This document shows positions 17,590-24,682 of a stretch of 32,688 nucleotides of DNA, piece after piece. The position numbers were made by a program, and so were the translations under genes. Origin of the DNA: Microtetraspora glauca. GTDB lineage: Bacteria; Actinomycetota; Actinomycetes; Streptomycetales; Streptomycetaceae. The stretch is taken from the NCBI GenBank assembly GCA_000721275.1, contig JOFO01000058.1, forward strand, positions 1 to 32,688, given 5' to 3'. Numbering within the stretch: the first letter of the stretch is position 1; every line of letters starts with the position of its first letter. The notes under the pieces are model-generated. The model did not search any database, had not been told where the DNA came from, and saw only the letters and a list, made by a program, of their open reading frames with translations.

Positions 17590-18062
17590 CGTTAATCGCT
17601 CCTCAGAGCGGTCAGTCAGTTAGGGGTCGATCCCCTCCCTGTCCTTCCGCAGCTTAGTCCCGCAAGCGGGGACCGCTCATTCCAACTGCCGACATCCGTC
17701 CGGATCACCCCCTTGTCCCTGGGGTGTCCCGCTGCCGAACAGCCGACAAATGCTCCAACTCGATGGTGCGAGACGATGTTCCCGCAGGCCAAGCAGTTAC
17801 CCCCGCCTTGAGTACGCCGATGGCGAACGTGAGACGGCCCGGCCGGACGAGTCACCCCTCTCCACTAGGAATGTCTTACCCGTAGGGTCCGACAGTCCAT
17901 GCGGCGCACCCGGGGTCCCTCCGCTACCAGCGAACACAGTTGCGCCGTCGAATGCACGCGTACGCCCCATTACCGGACACCTCGGGTCCCCGGACCGGAA
18001 CGTTACGTCACCGGCGGTGCCGGGGGCCGTAACCAACCCGGCTCCCCGGGAGTTCCCCGGGC
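17590..18062. other. Divergent intergenic region clpC / SCO3374-family gene
   Basis: About 470 bp without a convincing gene. Near clpC there is CGCTC-CTCA-GAGCG (17597-17610) covering the ribosome-binding site, and CCCGC-AA-GCGGG near 17662. A TGTCCCGCTGCCGAACA element (about 17728-17744) is loosely like a ClgR-type site, but I cannot confirm it. Towards the SCO3374-family gene GTTACG and CGTAAC form a 21-bp-spaced inverted repeat (about 18003-18034). No strong -35/-10 pair stands out. Confidence 0.35.
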
Positions 18063-18662
18063 ATGGCCCTCACCGTCCCGCCTCCCCGCTCGCCGCTCGA
18101 CGGCGGACGGGCGCTCGCGCTCTGGTACGAGCGGGAGCTCGGCTGGGCCACGGTGCCGGGCCCGCCGGTGCAGCTGGTGACGGGGCTCCGCTTCGACGTG
18201 CTGGAGCTGCCCGCGGCGGCCGGCCGGGGGGTGCTGCGCCGGGTCGGCGCGGGCACCGGGCCGGTGGCGCTGAGGGGGCGCCGGATGCGGTTCCTGGTGG
18301 CCGCGGGGAGCGCGGAGGACCTGCCCGGCCTGCTGGAATGGCTGGAGTGGGGCGGGATCTCACTGGATCTCGTGGCGCTGGGCGCCGACGGCCGGATGAC
18401 CGCTCCCCCGCCTCCGGGGCGGGGTGGCTCCGGCGCGCCGGCCGCCGCCGTGTGGCTGCGGGCCCCCGAGCCGGGGCGCGAGGTCGAGTCCTCGCTGCCG
18501 GCGCCGAGGTCCGGGCCGTGGGGCCGTGCGGAGGCCCCGTGTCTGACGCGCCTGGTCGCCGCGGCCGCGGTGGAGTGCCATCGGCTGCGGCTGCTGAGCG
18601 CCCGCGCCGGCGGGCCGGCGGTGGCTCAGCGGGGGACGCCTCAGCGGTTCGCGTCCTCGTAG
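18063..18662 (+). CDS. SCO3374-family conserved hypothetical protein
   Basis: A 199-residue protein with the position and start (proline-rich, then WYERELGWATVPGPPVQLVTGLRFDVLELP) of the Streptomyces SCO3374 family, between clpC and lsr2. The N-terminal half resembles the beginning of bifunctional primase/polymerase-type N-domains found in many Streptomyces hypotheticals; that resemblance is weak. Ends with conserved cysteines and histidine (CLTRLVAAAAVECHRLRLL). No signal peptide or membrane helix is seen. The ATG at 18063 has GGGAG 11 nt upstream. Its 3' end overlaps the 3' end of convergent lsr2 by 22 bp. I cannot assign a function. Confidence 0.8.
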   Translation: MALTVPPPRSPLDGGRALALWYERELGWATVPGPPVQLVTGLRFDVLELPAAAGRGVLRRVGAGTGPVALRGRRMRFLVAAGSAEDLPGLLEWLEWGGISLDLVALGADGRMTAPPPPGRGGSGAPAAAVWLRAPEPGREVESSLPAPRSGPWGRAEAPCLTRLVAAAAVECHRLRLLSARAGGPAVAQRGTPQRFASS

Positions 18663-18976
18663 GCCGCCTTGACGTGGGCGGGGACGCGGCCGCGGTCGTT
18701 GACCTCCATGCCGTTCTCCTTGGCCCAGGCGCGGATCTTCGCCGTGTCCTGGCTGCCGGAGGCGGCGACGCGGCTCTTGCCGCGGCCCGTGGTGGTGCGG
18801 CCGCCGGTGCGACGCCCGTTCGTGGTGTACGGCTCGAGCAGGCCACGGAGCTTTTCCGCGTTGGCGGTGGTGAGGTCGATCTCGTAGGTCTTGCCGTCCA
18901 GCGCGAACGTCACGGTCTCGTCCGCCTCGACGCCGTCGAGGTCGTCGACAAGAAGGACCTGAACCTTCTGTGCCAC
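18641..18976 (-). CDS. lsr2: Nucleoid-associated silencer Lsr2
   Basis: A 111-residue H-NS-like xenogeneic silencer. The N-terminal dimerisation domain begins AQKVQVLLVDDLDG and includes the beta strands around TVTFALDGKTYEIDL. A basic Gly/Thr/Arg linker (53-70) follows, and the C-terminal DNA-binding domain has IRAWAKENGMEV and the AT-hook-like R95-G96-R97. It binds AT-rich DNA and silences laterally acquired and antibiotic clusters. I chose GTG 18976 rather than the ATG at 18991: AAAGGA lies 7 nt upstream and family members start at AQKVQ. The gene overlaps the SCO3374-family stop. The AT-rich stretch just upstream may allow self-binding. Confidence 0.96.
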   Translation of the reverse strand: MAQKVQVLLVDDLDGVEADETVTFALDGKTYEIDLTTANAEKLRGLLEPYTTNGRRTGGRTTTGRGKSRVAASGSQDTAKIRAWAKENGMEVNDRGRVPAHVKAAYEDANR

Positions 18977-19080
18977 CGGATTTCCTTTCATCGAAAATGC
19001 AGTACGCGGAAAGGAAACCGCTTTTCCCGGAAAAACACAAACCCCTGGCAGAGGTTCAGAAGCCCGGCAACGCGGGAAAC
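18977..19080. promoter_or_regulatory. AT-rich pocket upstream of lsr2
   Basis: About 100 bp of markedly lower GC than its surroundings, with A- and T-runs (CGAAAATGCAG, GGAAAAACAC). It contains TTTTCC-C-GGAAAA at 19022-19034. This is the lsr2 promoter and leader; AT-rich DNA is the preferred Lsr2 ligand, so autoregulation is a reasonable inference. Confidence 0.45.
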
Positions 19081-19103
19081 GTGCGCGATTCGGACATAGG
19101 GCT

Positions 19104-19187
19104 CCTCCCCGGGTTCCTCCGGCGTTCCTCCCGGGGTTCCCCCCGGGTTCCTCCCCGGGTTCCCTCCGGCTTCCGCCGGGCTTCCCG
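19104..19187. repeat. Degenerate 11-12 bp tandem repeat
   Basis: About seven tandem copies of a unit like CTCCCCGGGTTC, each ending in TTC and varying in the middle. They fill the space between the GNAT stop and the lsr2 leader. The minus strand reads as repeated GAACCCGGGGAG, so the transcript toward lsr2 is GGAA/GGAGG-rich with internal CCCGGG palindromes. Confidence 0.75.
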
Positions 19188-19188
19188 G

Positions 19189-19698
19189 TCAGAGGTGCAG
19201 AAGCATGCGGCTGTTGCCCAAGGTGTTCGGCTTCACCCGTTCGAGACCGAGGAACTCGGCGACGCCCTCGTCATAGGAACGGAGGAGCTCGGCGTAGACA
19301 TCTTGGTCGACCGGGGTCTCGCCGATCTCGACGAAGCCGTGCTTCGCGAAGAAGTCGACTTCGAAGGTCAGACAGAAAACCCTGCGGACACCGAGCCAGC
19401 GTGCGGTCTGCAACAACTTGGTGAGCAGCTGATGGCCGATGCCGGCGCCCTTCAGCCGGGGATCGACGGCGAGCGTGCGGACTTCCGCGAGGTCTTCCCA
19501 CATGACGTGCAGGGCGCCGACTCCGACGACCTCGGCGTCCTCGTCGCGTTCCGCGACCCAGAACTCCTGGATGGCCTCGTAAAACGTCACCGTGGCCTTG
19601 TCGAGGAGGATGCCGCGGCGCGCGTACGGATCGACCAGGCGCCGCACGGCGGCGACGTCGGAGGTGCGGGCGCGGCGTACGGTGACGGCATTCGACAT
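19189..19698 (-). CDS. Amino-acid N-acetyltransferase (GNAT, NAGS-like)
   Basis: A 169-residue single-domain GNAT acetyltransferase. The acetyl-CoA loop is DPRLKGAGIGHQLL, preceded by the strand EVRTLAV and followed by the segment RRVFCLTFEVDFFAKHGFVEI. This matches the short actinobacterial N-acetylglutamate synthase (Rv2747 type) that makes N-acetylglutamate at the start of arginine synthesis, but it is not next to arg genes here. The ATG at 19698 is listed. The BlaI-type gene ends 15 bp upstream on the same strand, so the pair may be co-transcribed. Other GNAT roles cannot be excluded. Confidence 0.85.
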   Translation of the reverse strand: MSNAVTVRRARTSDVAAVRRLVDPYARRGILLDKATVTFYEAIQEFWVAERDEDAEVVGVGALHVMWEDLAEVRTLAVDPRLKGAGIGHQLLTKLLQTARWLGVRRVFCLTFEVDFFAKHGFVEIGETPVDQDVYAELLRSYDEGVAEFLGLERVKPNTLGNSRMLLHL

Positions 19699-19713
19699 GG
19701 GGGGACGGTACCG

Positions 19714-20124
19714 CTAGGGGGCCGTGGGTTCTCCGCCGCCCTCCTCGGGCGCGGGAAGCGGGTTGTCGCGCTGGACGATGCGGATGGCGTCGTTCAGGGA
19801 CTCGCGCTGTTCCTGCGACATCATCCCGAAGAACGCGACCAGGGCGGCGGCGGGGTTGTCGCTCTGCGCCCAGGCTTCGTTCATCAGTGCGGCCGAGTAG
19901 GCGGCGCGGGTGGAGACCGCCGTATATCGATAGGCGCGGCCTTCGACTTCCCTGCGCACCCAGCCCTTCTGATGGAGATTGTCCATGACGGTCATGACGG
20001 TGGTGTAGGCGATGGAGCGTTCCTGCTGGAGGTCTTCCAGGACTTCCCGGACGGTGACCGGGCGGTTCCATTGCCAGACGCGCGTCATGACGGCGTCTTC
20101 GAGTTCTCCCAGGGGACGGGGCAC
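19714..20124 (-). CDS. BlaI/MecI/CopY-family transcriptional regulator
   Basis: A 136-residue winged-helix repressor. The DNA-binding domain is N-terminal (GELEDAVMTRVWQWNRPVTVREVLEDL, then AYTTVMTVMDNLHQKGWVRRE), with the family hallmark TTVMTVMDNL. The C-terminal half is the dimerisation region and ends in an acidic Pro-rich tail. In other bacteria such repressors are cleaved by BlaR-type membrane proteases; no such protease gene is in the window, so it may answer to another signal. The GTG at 20124 is the best start. It is followed by the GNAT gene after 15 bp. Confidence 0.92.
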   Translation of the reverse strand: MPRPLGELEDAVMTRVWQWNRPVTVREVLEDLQQERSIAYTTVMTVMDNLHQKGWVRREVEGRAYRYTAVSTRAAYSAALMNEAWAQSDNPAAALVAFFGMMSQEQRESLNDAIRIVQRDNPLPAPEEGGGEPTAP

Positions 20125-20245
20125 AGGTTCACCCTAGTGGGAGGAACCGGGAAGAGCGGTTATTGAGGGGCGAAATTCCGCCAGAATGCGACAAAAGGGG
20201 CGCCGACCGCCGGGCGGTCGTGCGCCCCCTCGGGGTCCGCCGCTG

Positions 20246-20422
20246 CTACGCGTCGGTGGCGTCCGCCTGGCGGGCGGCCTCGGCGCGGGCGAGGGCGGCG
20301 TCGACGGCCGCGTCCTCCTTGGCCTTGTTCGGGCCGCCCTGGCTCTTGACGATCACGACGATCAGCGCGATGAAGAACGCGGCCATCACGACGGGGGGCA
20401 GAAGCGCGGAGACGTAGTCCAT
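20246..20422 (-). CDS. 58-residue single-pass membrane protein
   Basis: A short gene: ATG at 20422, TAG at 20246-20248. It begins MDYVSALLPPVVMAAFFIAL and continues IVVIVKSQGG, one clear membrane helix with the N-terminus out or peripheral. A charged Ala/Glu/Asp/Lys tail of about 28 residues (GPNKAKEDAAVDAALARAEA) follows and could be helical in the cytoplasm. Codon use is typical Streptomyces. It follows the larger hypothetical with a 13-bp gap, but TAGGCT sits 6 nt before the ATG and could be its own leaderless -10. I recognise no function. Confidence 0.8.
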   Translation of the reverse strand: MDYVSALLPPVVMAAFFIALIVVIVKSQGGPNKAKEDAAVDAALARAEAARQADATDA

Positions 20423-20435
20423 GCGACCAGCCTAG

Positions 20436-21038
20436 CTAGCCCGCGACCCGTTCCTCGGGCGGGGGCGGCGGCACCGGGCGCCGGCGCGGCGGGAAGACCT
20501 CGGACGGCTTGGGCACCGGGCGCTCGGCCGGCGTCGGGGTCGGCGGCTTGGGCCGGGGCTCCTCGGCGGCGCGCCCGCCGGGCAGGGCGAGCAGCCGGGC
20601 CCGGGAGGCGGCGGCCGGGGTGGCGGTGGCCTGGGAGACGCGGGCGAGCCGGGCCCGTACAGAACGCTCGGCGAGGACCTGGCAGCGGGTGAGCATCCGG
20701 GCGGCGGCCGGGTTGCCGCGCAGGGCGCGCAGGGCGGCGAGGTCGTCGGCGCCGGGGTCGTACCCGGCGGCCAGGGCGTCGTCCAGGAGTTCCAGGTAGC
20801 CGGCGAGCGAGCCGGGCAGGGCCTCGCGGTAGCGGGCGAGGTCGTCGAGGAGGAAGGCGCGCAGCCGGCCGGCCTCGCGCACGGCCTCGTCCACGGAAGC
20901 GGCCAGGCGGAGGGCGTCGCGGACGTCCTCGTCCGTGAGGGGGGCGGGGCGCAGGGCGTTGGCGAGGGCACGGCGGAGCACACGCAGCTCGTCCGCGCTG
21001 AACGCCATGCCGCCGCGGGATCCGTATGGCGTGGGCAT
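20436..21038 (-). CDS. Streptomyces-type conserved hypothetical protein
   Basis: A 200-residue soluble protein. The first 140 residues are helical and rich in Ala, Leu, Arg and Glu (FSADELRVLRRALANALRP ... DEDVRDALRLAASVDEAVREAGRLRAFLLDDLARYRE). The C-terminal 50 residues are Pro/Arg-rich (PPRRRPVPPPPPEE), perhaps a partner-binding tail. No signal or membrane helix is seen. The ATG at 21038 has no Shine-Dalgarno, but TATCGT ends 6 nt upstream, suggesting leaderless expression; the ATG at 21008 is the alternative. An inverted repeat (21053-21079) lies just upstream. It is followed by the 58-residue membrane protein. Confidence 0.8.
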   Translation of the reverse strand: MPTPYGSRGGMAFSADELRVLRRALANALRPAPLTDEDVRDALRLAASVDEAVREAGRLRAFLLDDLARYREALPGSLAGYLELLDDALAAGYDPGADDLAALRALRGNPAAARMLTRCQVLAERSVRARLARVSQATATPAAASRARLLALPGGRAAEEPRPKPPTPTPAERPVPKPSEVFPPRRRPVPPPPPEERVAG

Positions 21039-21044
21039 GGGCCG

Positions 21045-21079
21045 ACGATACGCGCTAATCGGACAAATTTCGCTTAGCG
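21045..21079 (-). promoter_or_regulatory. Candidate promoter and CGCTAA inverted repeat
   Basis: On the minus strand TATCGT (21050-21045) lies 6 nt before the start at 21038. Just upstream CGCTAA-N15-TTAGCG (21053-21079) frames an AT-rich core, with an overlapping CGCTTAGCG. Position over the -35 to -10 region would suit a repressor. Confidence 0.4.
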
Positions 21080-21140
21080 ATCATCCGGCGCGTCGGCTCC
21101 GGACCCCCGCCACCTGCGGATTCCCGCCCCACGCGCGCGT

Positions 21141-21165
21141 GGGCCGTCGCGGTCCGCGACGGCCC
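21141..21165 (-). terminator. Terminator after coaX
   Basis: GGGCCGTCGCG-GTC-CGCGACGGCCC, an 11-bp perfect stem with a 3-nt loop, starts 7 bp beyond the coaX stop. It ends the cofactor operon; no U-tract is present. Confidence 0.75.
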
Positions 21166-21171
21166 CGGCGG

Positions 21172-21978
21172 TCACATGCGGGCGGCGTTGCGCTCGTAGA
21201 CCAGGCGCAGGCCGATCAGGGTCAGCCACGGCTCGTGCTCGTCGATCTCCCGGGAGTCCGGCAGGATCACCGGCGCGAGACCGCCGGTGGCGATCACCGT
21301 GACGTCCGACGGGTCGCCGTCCGGCCCCACCAGCTCGCGCCGCATCCGCGCGACCATCCCGTCGACCTGGCCCACGTAGCCGAAGACGATGCCGGACTGC
21401 ATCGCCTCCACCGTGTTCTTCCCGATCACGCTGCGCGGCCGGACCAGCTCGACCCTGCGCAGCATCGCGCCCTTCACGCCCAGCGCCTCGACCGAGATCT
21501 CGATGCCCGGGGCGATCGCGCCGCCCGCGTACTCCCCGCGCGCGGTGACCGCCTCGTACGTCGTCGCCGTCCCGAAGTCCACCACGATCGCCGGCCCGCC
21601 GTAGAGCGCCGCCGCCGCGACCGCGTTGACGACCCGGTCCGAGCCGACCTCCTTCGGGTTGTCCGTGAGGATCGGCACGCCCGTCTTCACGCCCGGCCCC
21701 ACCAGGACCGCCGGCACGTCCCCGTAGTAGCGGCGGGTCACCTCGCGCAGCTCGTACAGCACCGAGGGGACCGTCGCGCAGATCGCGATCCCCTCGATGC
21801 CGTCGCTCAGCTCGGCGCCGAGCAGCGGGTGCGTGCCCATCAGGCCCTGGAGCAGGACCGCCATCTCGTCGGCGGTCCGGGTGGGATCGGTGGAGATCCG
21901 CCAGTGCTCGACGATCTCCTCGCCGTCGAAGAGCCCGAGGACCGTGTGCGTGTTGCCGACGTTGATGGTGAGCAGCAT
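21172..21978 (-). CDS. coaX: Type III pantothenate kinase CoaX, altered motif
   Basis: A 268-residue ASKHA-fold kinase that should phosphorylate pantothenate, the first step of CoA synthesis. The family layout is clear: first phosphate motif at 5-10, GSDR with the likely catalytic D114, DFGTATT with D134, and APGIEIS, RPRSVIGKNT and TGGLAP. Two key places differ. The first motif reads INVGNT instead of the usual DVGNT, so the conserved Asp at position 6 is Asn (codon AAC). TTYEA replaces the common TTFDA after DFGTATT. Activity may therefore be reduced or altered, with a separate CoaA as backup. Its ATG overlaps the nadC stop by one base (TGATG). It is the last gene of the operon. Confidence 0.92.
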   Translation of the reverse strand: MLLTINVGNTHTVLGLFDGEEIVEHWRISTDPTRTADEMAVLLQGLMGTHPLLGAELSDGIEGIAICATVPSVLYELREVTRRYYGDVPAVLVGPGVKTGVPILTDNPKEVGSDRVVNAVAAAALYGGPAIVVDFGTATTYEAVTARGEYAGGAIAPGIEISVEALGVKGAMLRRVELVRPRSVIGKNTVEAMQSGIVFGYVGQVDGMVARMRRELVGPDGDPSDVTVIATGGLAPVILPDSREIDEHEPWLTLIGLRLVYERNAARM

Positions 21979-22994
21979 CAGCCGCGCACCTCGCGCAGGT
22001 CCAGCCCGATGTCGAGGATCGGCGAGGAGTGCGTGAGGCCGCCGACCGCCAGGTAGTCCACGCCGGTCGCCGCGTACGCCGCCGCGTTCTCCAGGGTGAG
22101 GCGGCCGGACGACTCCAGGACCGCGCGGCCGGCCACCAGGGCGACGGCCTCCTCGGTCTCGTCCGGGGTGAAGTTGTCCAGCAGGATCAGGTCGGCGCCC
22201 GCGTCCAGCACCTCGCGGACCTGGTGCATCGTGTCGACCTCGACCTCGATCGGCACCTCCGGGAACGCTTCCCGGACGGCCTGGAACGCCTCGGCGACCC
22301 CGCCGGCCGCCACCACGTGGTTGTCCTTCACCAGCGCCGCGTCCGACAGCGACATCCGGTGGTTGACGCCGCCGCCGCAGCGGACCGCGTACTTCTCCAG
22401 CGCGCGCAGGCCCGGCGTCGTCTTGCGGGTGTCGCGGACCTTCGCCTTGGTGCCCTCCAGGGCGTCCGCCCACGCGCGCGTGGCGGTGGCGATGCCGGAG
22501 AGGCGGCACAGGATGTTCAGCGCGCTGCGCTCGCCGGTGAGCAGGTCGCGGGTGCGGGCGGTGACGCTGAGCAGCAGGTCGCCGGGCTCGACGCGCTCGC
22601 CGTCCTCGCGGTGCCGCTCGACCTCGAACTCCTCGGTGCAGACGATGGACAGGACCGCCTCCGCCACCCGCAGACCGGCGACCACACCGGCCTCGCGGGC
22701 CACGAAGTCGGCCGTCGCCACCGCGTCCTCGGGGACGGTCGCCACGGTCGTCACGTCCACGCCGCCGTCCAGGTCCTCGGCGATCGCCAGGTGCGCGACG
22801 TCCTCGACCTGCACCGGGTCCAGGCCGGCGCCCGCGAGCAACTGGGCGAGCGCCGGGTCGAGCCCGCACTCGTACTCCTCGGCGTCGCCGCAGCCGCAGC
22901 CGTCGCCGCAGCCGCCGCCGGACTCCCCGGAGGCGCTGATCTGGATGAGAGGGACGTCCACGGGCTCGGGACGGGCTTCCTCGGGCGTGCTCAC
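21978..22994 (-). CDS. nadC: Nicotinate-nucleotide pyrophosphorylase NadC
   Basis: A 338-residue quinolinate phosphoribosyltransferase that converts quinolinate and PRPP to nicotinate mononucleotide. Motifs include GLRVAEAVL, LLTGERSALNILCRLSGIAT, the substrate-binding RDTRKTTPGLR, KYAVRCGGGVNHR, KDNH and EVEVDT. The catalytic body begins only near residue 45, making the protein about 45 residues longer than usual. The extension has a Gly/Cys/Asp cluster, C29-x3-C33-x-C35-x7-C43, that looks able to bind a metal. The GTG at 22994 overlaps the nadB stop (GTGA). No other in-frame start lies after the cysteines and before the conserved body, apart from weak GTG codons. Confidence 0.95.
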   Translation of the reverse strand: MSTPEEARPEPVDVPLIQISASGESGGGCGDGCGCGDAEEYECGLDPALAQLLAGAGLDPVQVEDVAHLAIAEDLDGGVDVTTVATVPEDAVATADFVAREAGVVAGLRVAEAVLSIVCTEEFEVERHREDGERVEPGDLLLSVTARTRDLLTGERSALNILCRLSGIATATRAWADALEGTKAKVRDTRKTTPGLRALEKYAVRCGGGVNHRMSLSDAALVKDNHVVAAGGVAEAFQAVREAFPEVPIEVEVDTMHQVREVLDAGADLILLDNFTPDETEEAVALVAGRAVLESSGRLTLENAAAYAATGVDYLAVGGLTHSSPILDIGLDLREVRG

Positions 22995-24682
22995 GGCTGC
23001 GGCTCCCTGGGTGCTTCGGGGGTTACGGGCGGAAAGTCAGCGGTCTCGGTGGTGCGCACCACCGGCCGGCGGTCGGGCGTGAGGCGGACGACCAGGTGGC
23101 GGCGCCACCGCTCGTCGTCCCGGTCCGGGCGGTCCTCGCGCCAGTGGCAGCCGCGGGTCTCCTCGCGCGCCAGGGCGGACGCGGCCAGGACCCGGGCCAC
23201 GCAGAGCAGGTTGGTGGTCTCCCACGCGTCGACGCCCGGCTCGGCGGCCTTGCGCTCCTCCTCGGCGTCCTGCCGGAGCGCTTCGAGGGCGTCGGCGGCG
23301 GCCGTCAGGGACGCCGCCGAGCGCAGCACGCCCGCGTTCCTGGTCATGATCCGCTGGATGTCCCGGCGGACCTCGGGCGCGAGCAGCGCCAGCACCGTGG
23401 CCGGCGGCTCCGCCTGGGGGGCGCCGGCGCGGTGCGGGCCGTGCTCGGCGATGTCCGCGGCGATCCGCTCGGCGAAGACCAGACCCTCCAGGAGCGAGTT
23501 CGAGGCCAGCCGGTTGGCGCCGTGCACGCCCGTGCAGGCGACCTCGCCGCACGCGTACAGGCCGGGGACGGTGGTGCGCCCGCGCAGGTCGGTGCGGACG
23601 CCGCCGGAGGCGTAGTGCGCGGCCGGGGCGACCGGGATCGGGTCGGTGACCGGGTCGATGCCGTGCGCCCGGCAGGCAGCCAGGATCGTCGGGAAGCGGT
23701 GCTCCCACATGTCGGCGCCGAAGTGCCGGGCGTCCAGGTACATGTGCTCGGCGCCCTGCTGCGCCATGCGGCGGGTGATCGCCTTGGCGACGATGTCCCT
23801 GGGGGCCAGCTCGGCCAGCTCGTGCTGCCCGAGCATGAAGCGGACGCCGTCCGCGTCGACCAGGTGCGCGCCCTCGCCGCGGACCGCCTCGGAGACCAGC
23901 GGCTGCTGGCCCTCGGCTCCGGCGCCGAGGAACAGGACGGTCGGGTGGAACTGGACGAACTCCAGGTCGGAGACCTCGGCCCCGGCGCGCAGCGCGAGGG
24001 CGACGCCGTCGCCGGTGGAGACCGACGGGTTGGTGGTGGCGGAGAAGACCTGGCCCATGCCGCCGGTGGCGAGGACCACGGCGGGCGCGTGGACGGCGCC
24101 GACGCCGTCGTGCTGGCCCTCGCCCATGACGTGCAGGGTGACGCCGGCCGTGCGGCCCTCGTCGTCCTTGAGGAGGTCGAGGACGAGCGCGTGCTCGATG
24201 GTGCGGACCCCCCGCGCGCGGATGGCCTCGACCAGGGCGCGGGAGATCTCGGCGCCGGTCGCGTCGCCGCCCGCGTGGGCGATCCGGCGGCGGTGGTGGC
24301 CGCCCTCGCGGGTGAGGGCGATCTCGCCGTCGTCGGTGCGGTCGAAGTCGGCGCCGGTGGCCATCAGGCGGCGGACGGCGTCCGGGCCCTCGGTGACCAG
24401 GAGCCGGACGGCCGGCTCGTCGCACAGCCCGGCACCGGCGACGAGGGTGTCGTCGAGGTGCTGGCCGGGGGTGTCGCCCTCGCCGAGCGCGGCGGCGATG
24501 CCGCCCTGGGCCCAGCGGGTGGAGCCGTCGTCCAGGTTGGCCTTGGTGACCACGACCGTACGGAGTCCGGCGGCGGTGCAGCGCAGGGCGGCCGTCAGCC
24601 CGGCGACGCCGGAGCCGACGACGACCACGTCGGCGTCGATGGCCCAGCCCGGCTCGGGGGCGTGCAGCCGTATTCCGGTCAC
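22991..24682 (-). CDS. nadB: L-aspartate oxidase NadB
   Basis: A 563-residue FAD-dependent oxidase that makes iminoaspartate for quinolinate synthesis. The FAD-binding Rossmann motif is [15 protein letters not shown] near residue 19. The succinate dehydrogenase-like core includes [30 protein letters not shown] and [17 protein letters not shown], all conserved. The C-terminal helical domain has normal length. The GTG at 24682 overlaps the panC stop by four bases, and its own stop overlaps nadC by four, so translation is coupled. The partner NadA (quinolinate synthase) is not in the window and must be encoded elsewhere. Confidence 0.97.
   Translation of the reverse strand: MTGIRLHAPEPGWAIDADVVVVGSGVAGLTAALRCTAAGLRTVVVTKANLDDGSTRWAQGGIAAALGEGDTPGQHLDDTLVAGAGLCDEPAVRLLVTEGPDAVRRLMATGADFDRTDDGEIALTREGGHHRRRIAHAGGDATGAEISRALVEAIRARGVRTIEHALVLDLLKDDEGRTAGVTLHVMGEGQHDGVGAVHAPAVVLATGGMGQVFSATTNPSVSTGDGVALALRAGAEVSDLEFVQFHPTVLFLGAGAEGQQPLVSEAVRGEGAHLVDADGVRFMLGQHELAELAPRDIVAKAITRRMAQQGAEHMYLDARHFGADMWEHRFPTILAACRAHGIDPVTDPIPVAPAAHYASGGVRTDLRGRTTVPGLYACGEVACTGVHGANRLASNSLLEGLVFAERIAADIAEHGPHRAGAPQAEPPATVLALLAPEVRRDIQRIMTRNAGVLRSAASLTAAADALEALRQDAEEERKAAEPGVDAWETTNLLCVARVLAASALAREETRGCHWREDRPDRDDERWRRHLVVRLTPDRRPVVRTTETADFPPVTPEAPREPQP

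Noticed and set aside
17728..17744. ClgR binding site before clpC
   Set aside because: Only loosely similar to the site as I remember it; left as a note in the intergenic entry rather than called.
17616..17855. Minus-strand 79-codon ORF upstream of clpC
   Set aside because: No codon bias, no ribosome-binding site and it covers the expected clpC promoter region.
21979..22869. Upstream extension of the coaX frame (565 codons)
   Set aside because: It is the out-of-frame shadow of nadC, rich in Arg, Gly and Pro; CoaX starts at the ATG in the TGATG overlap.
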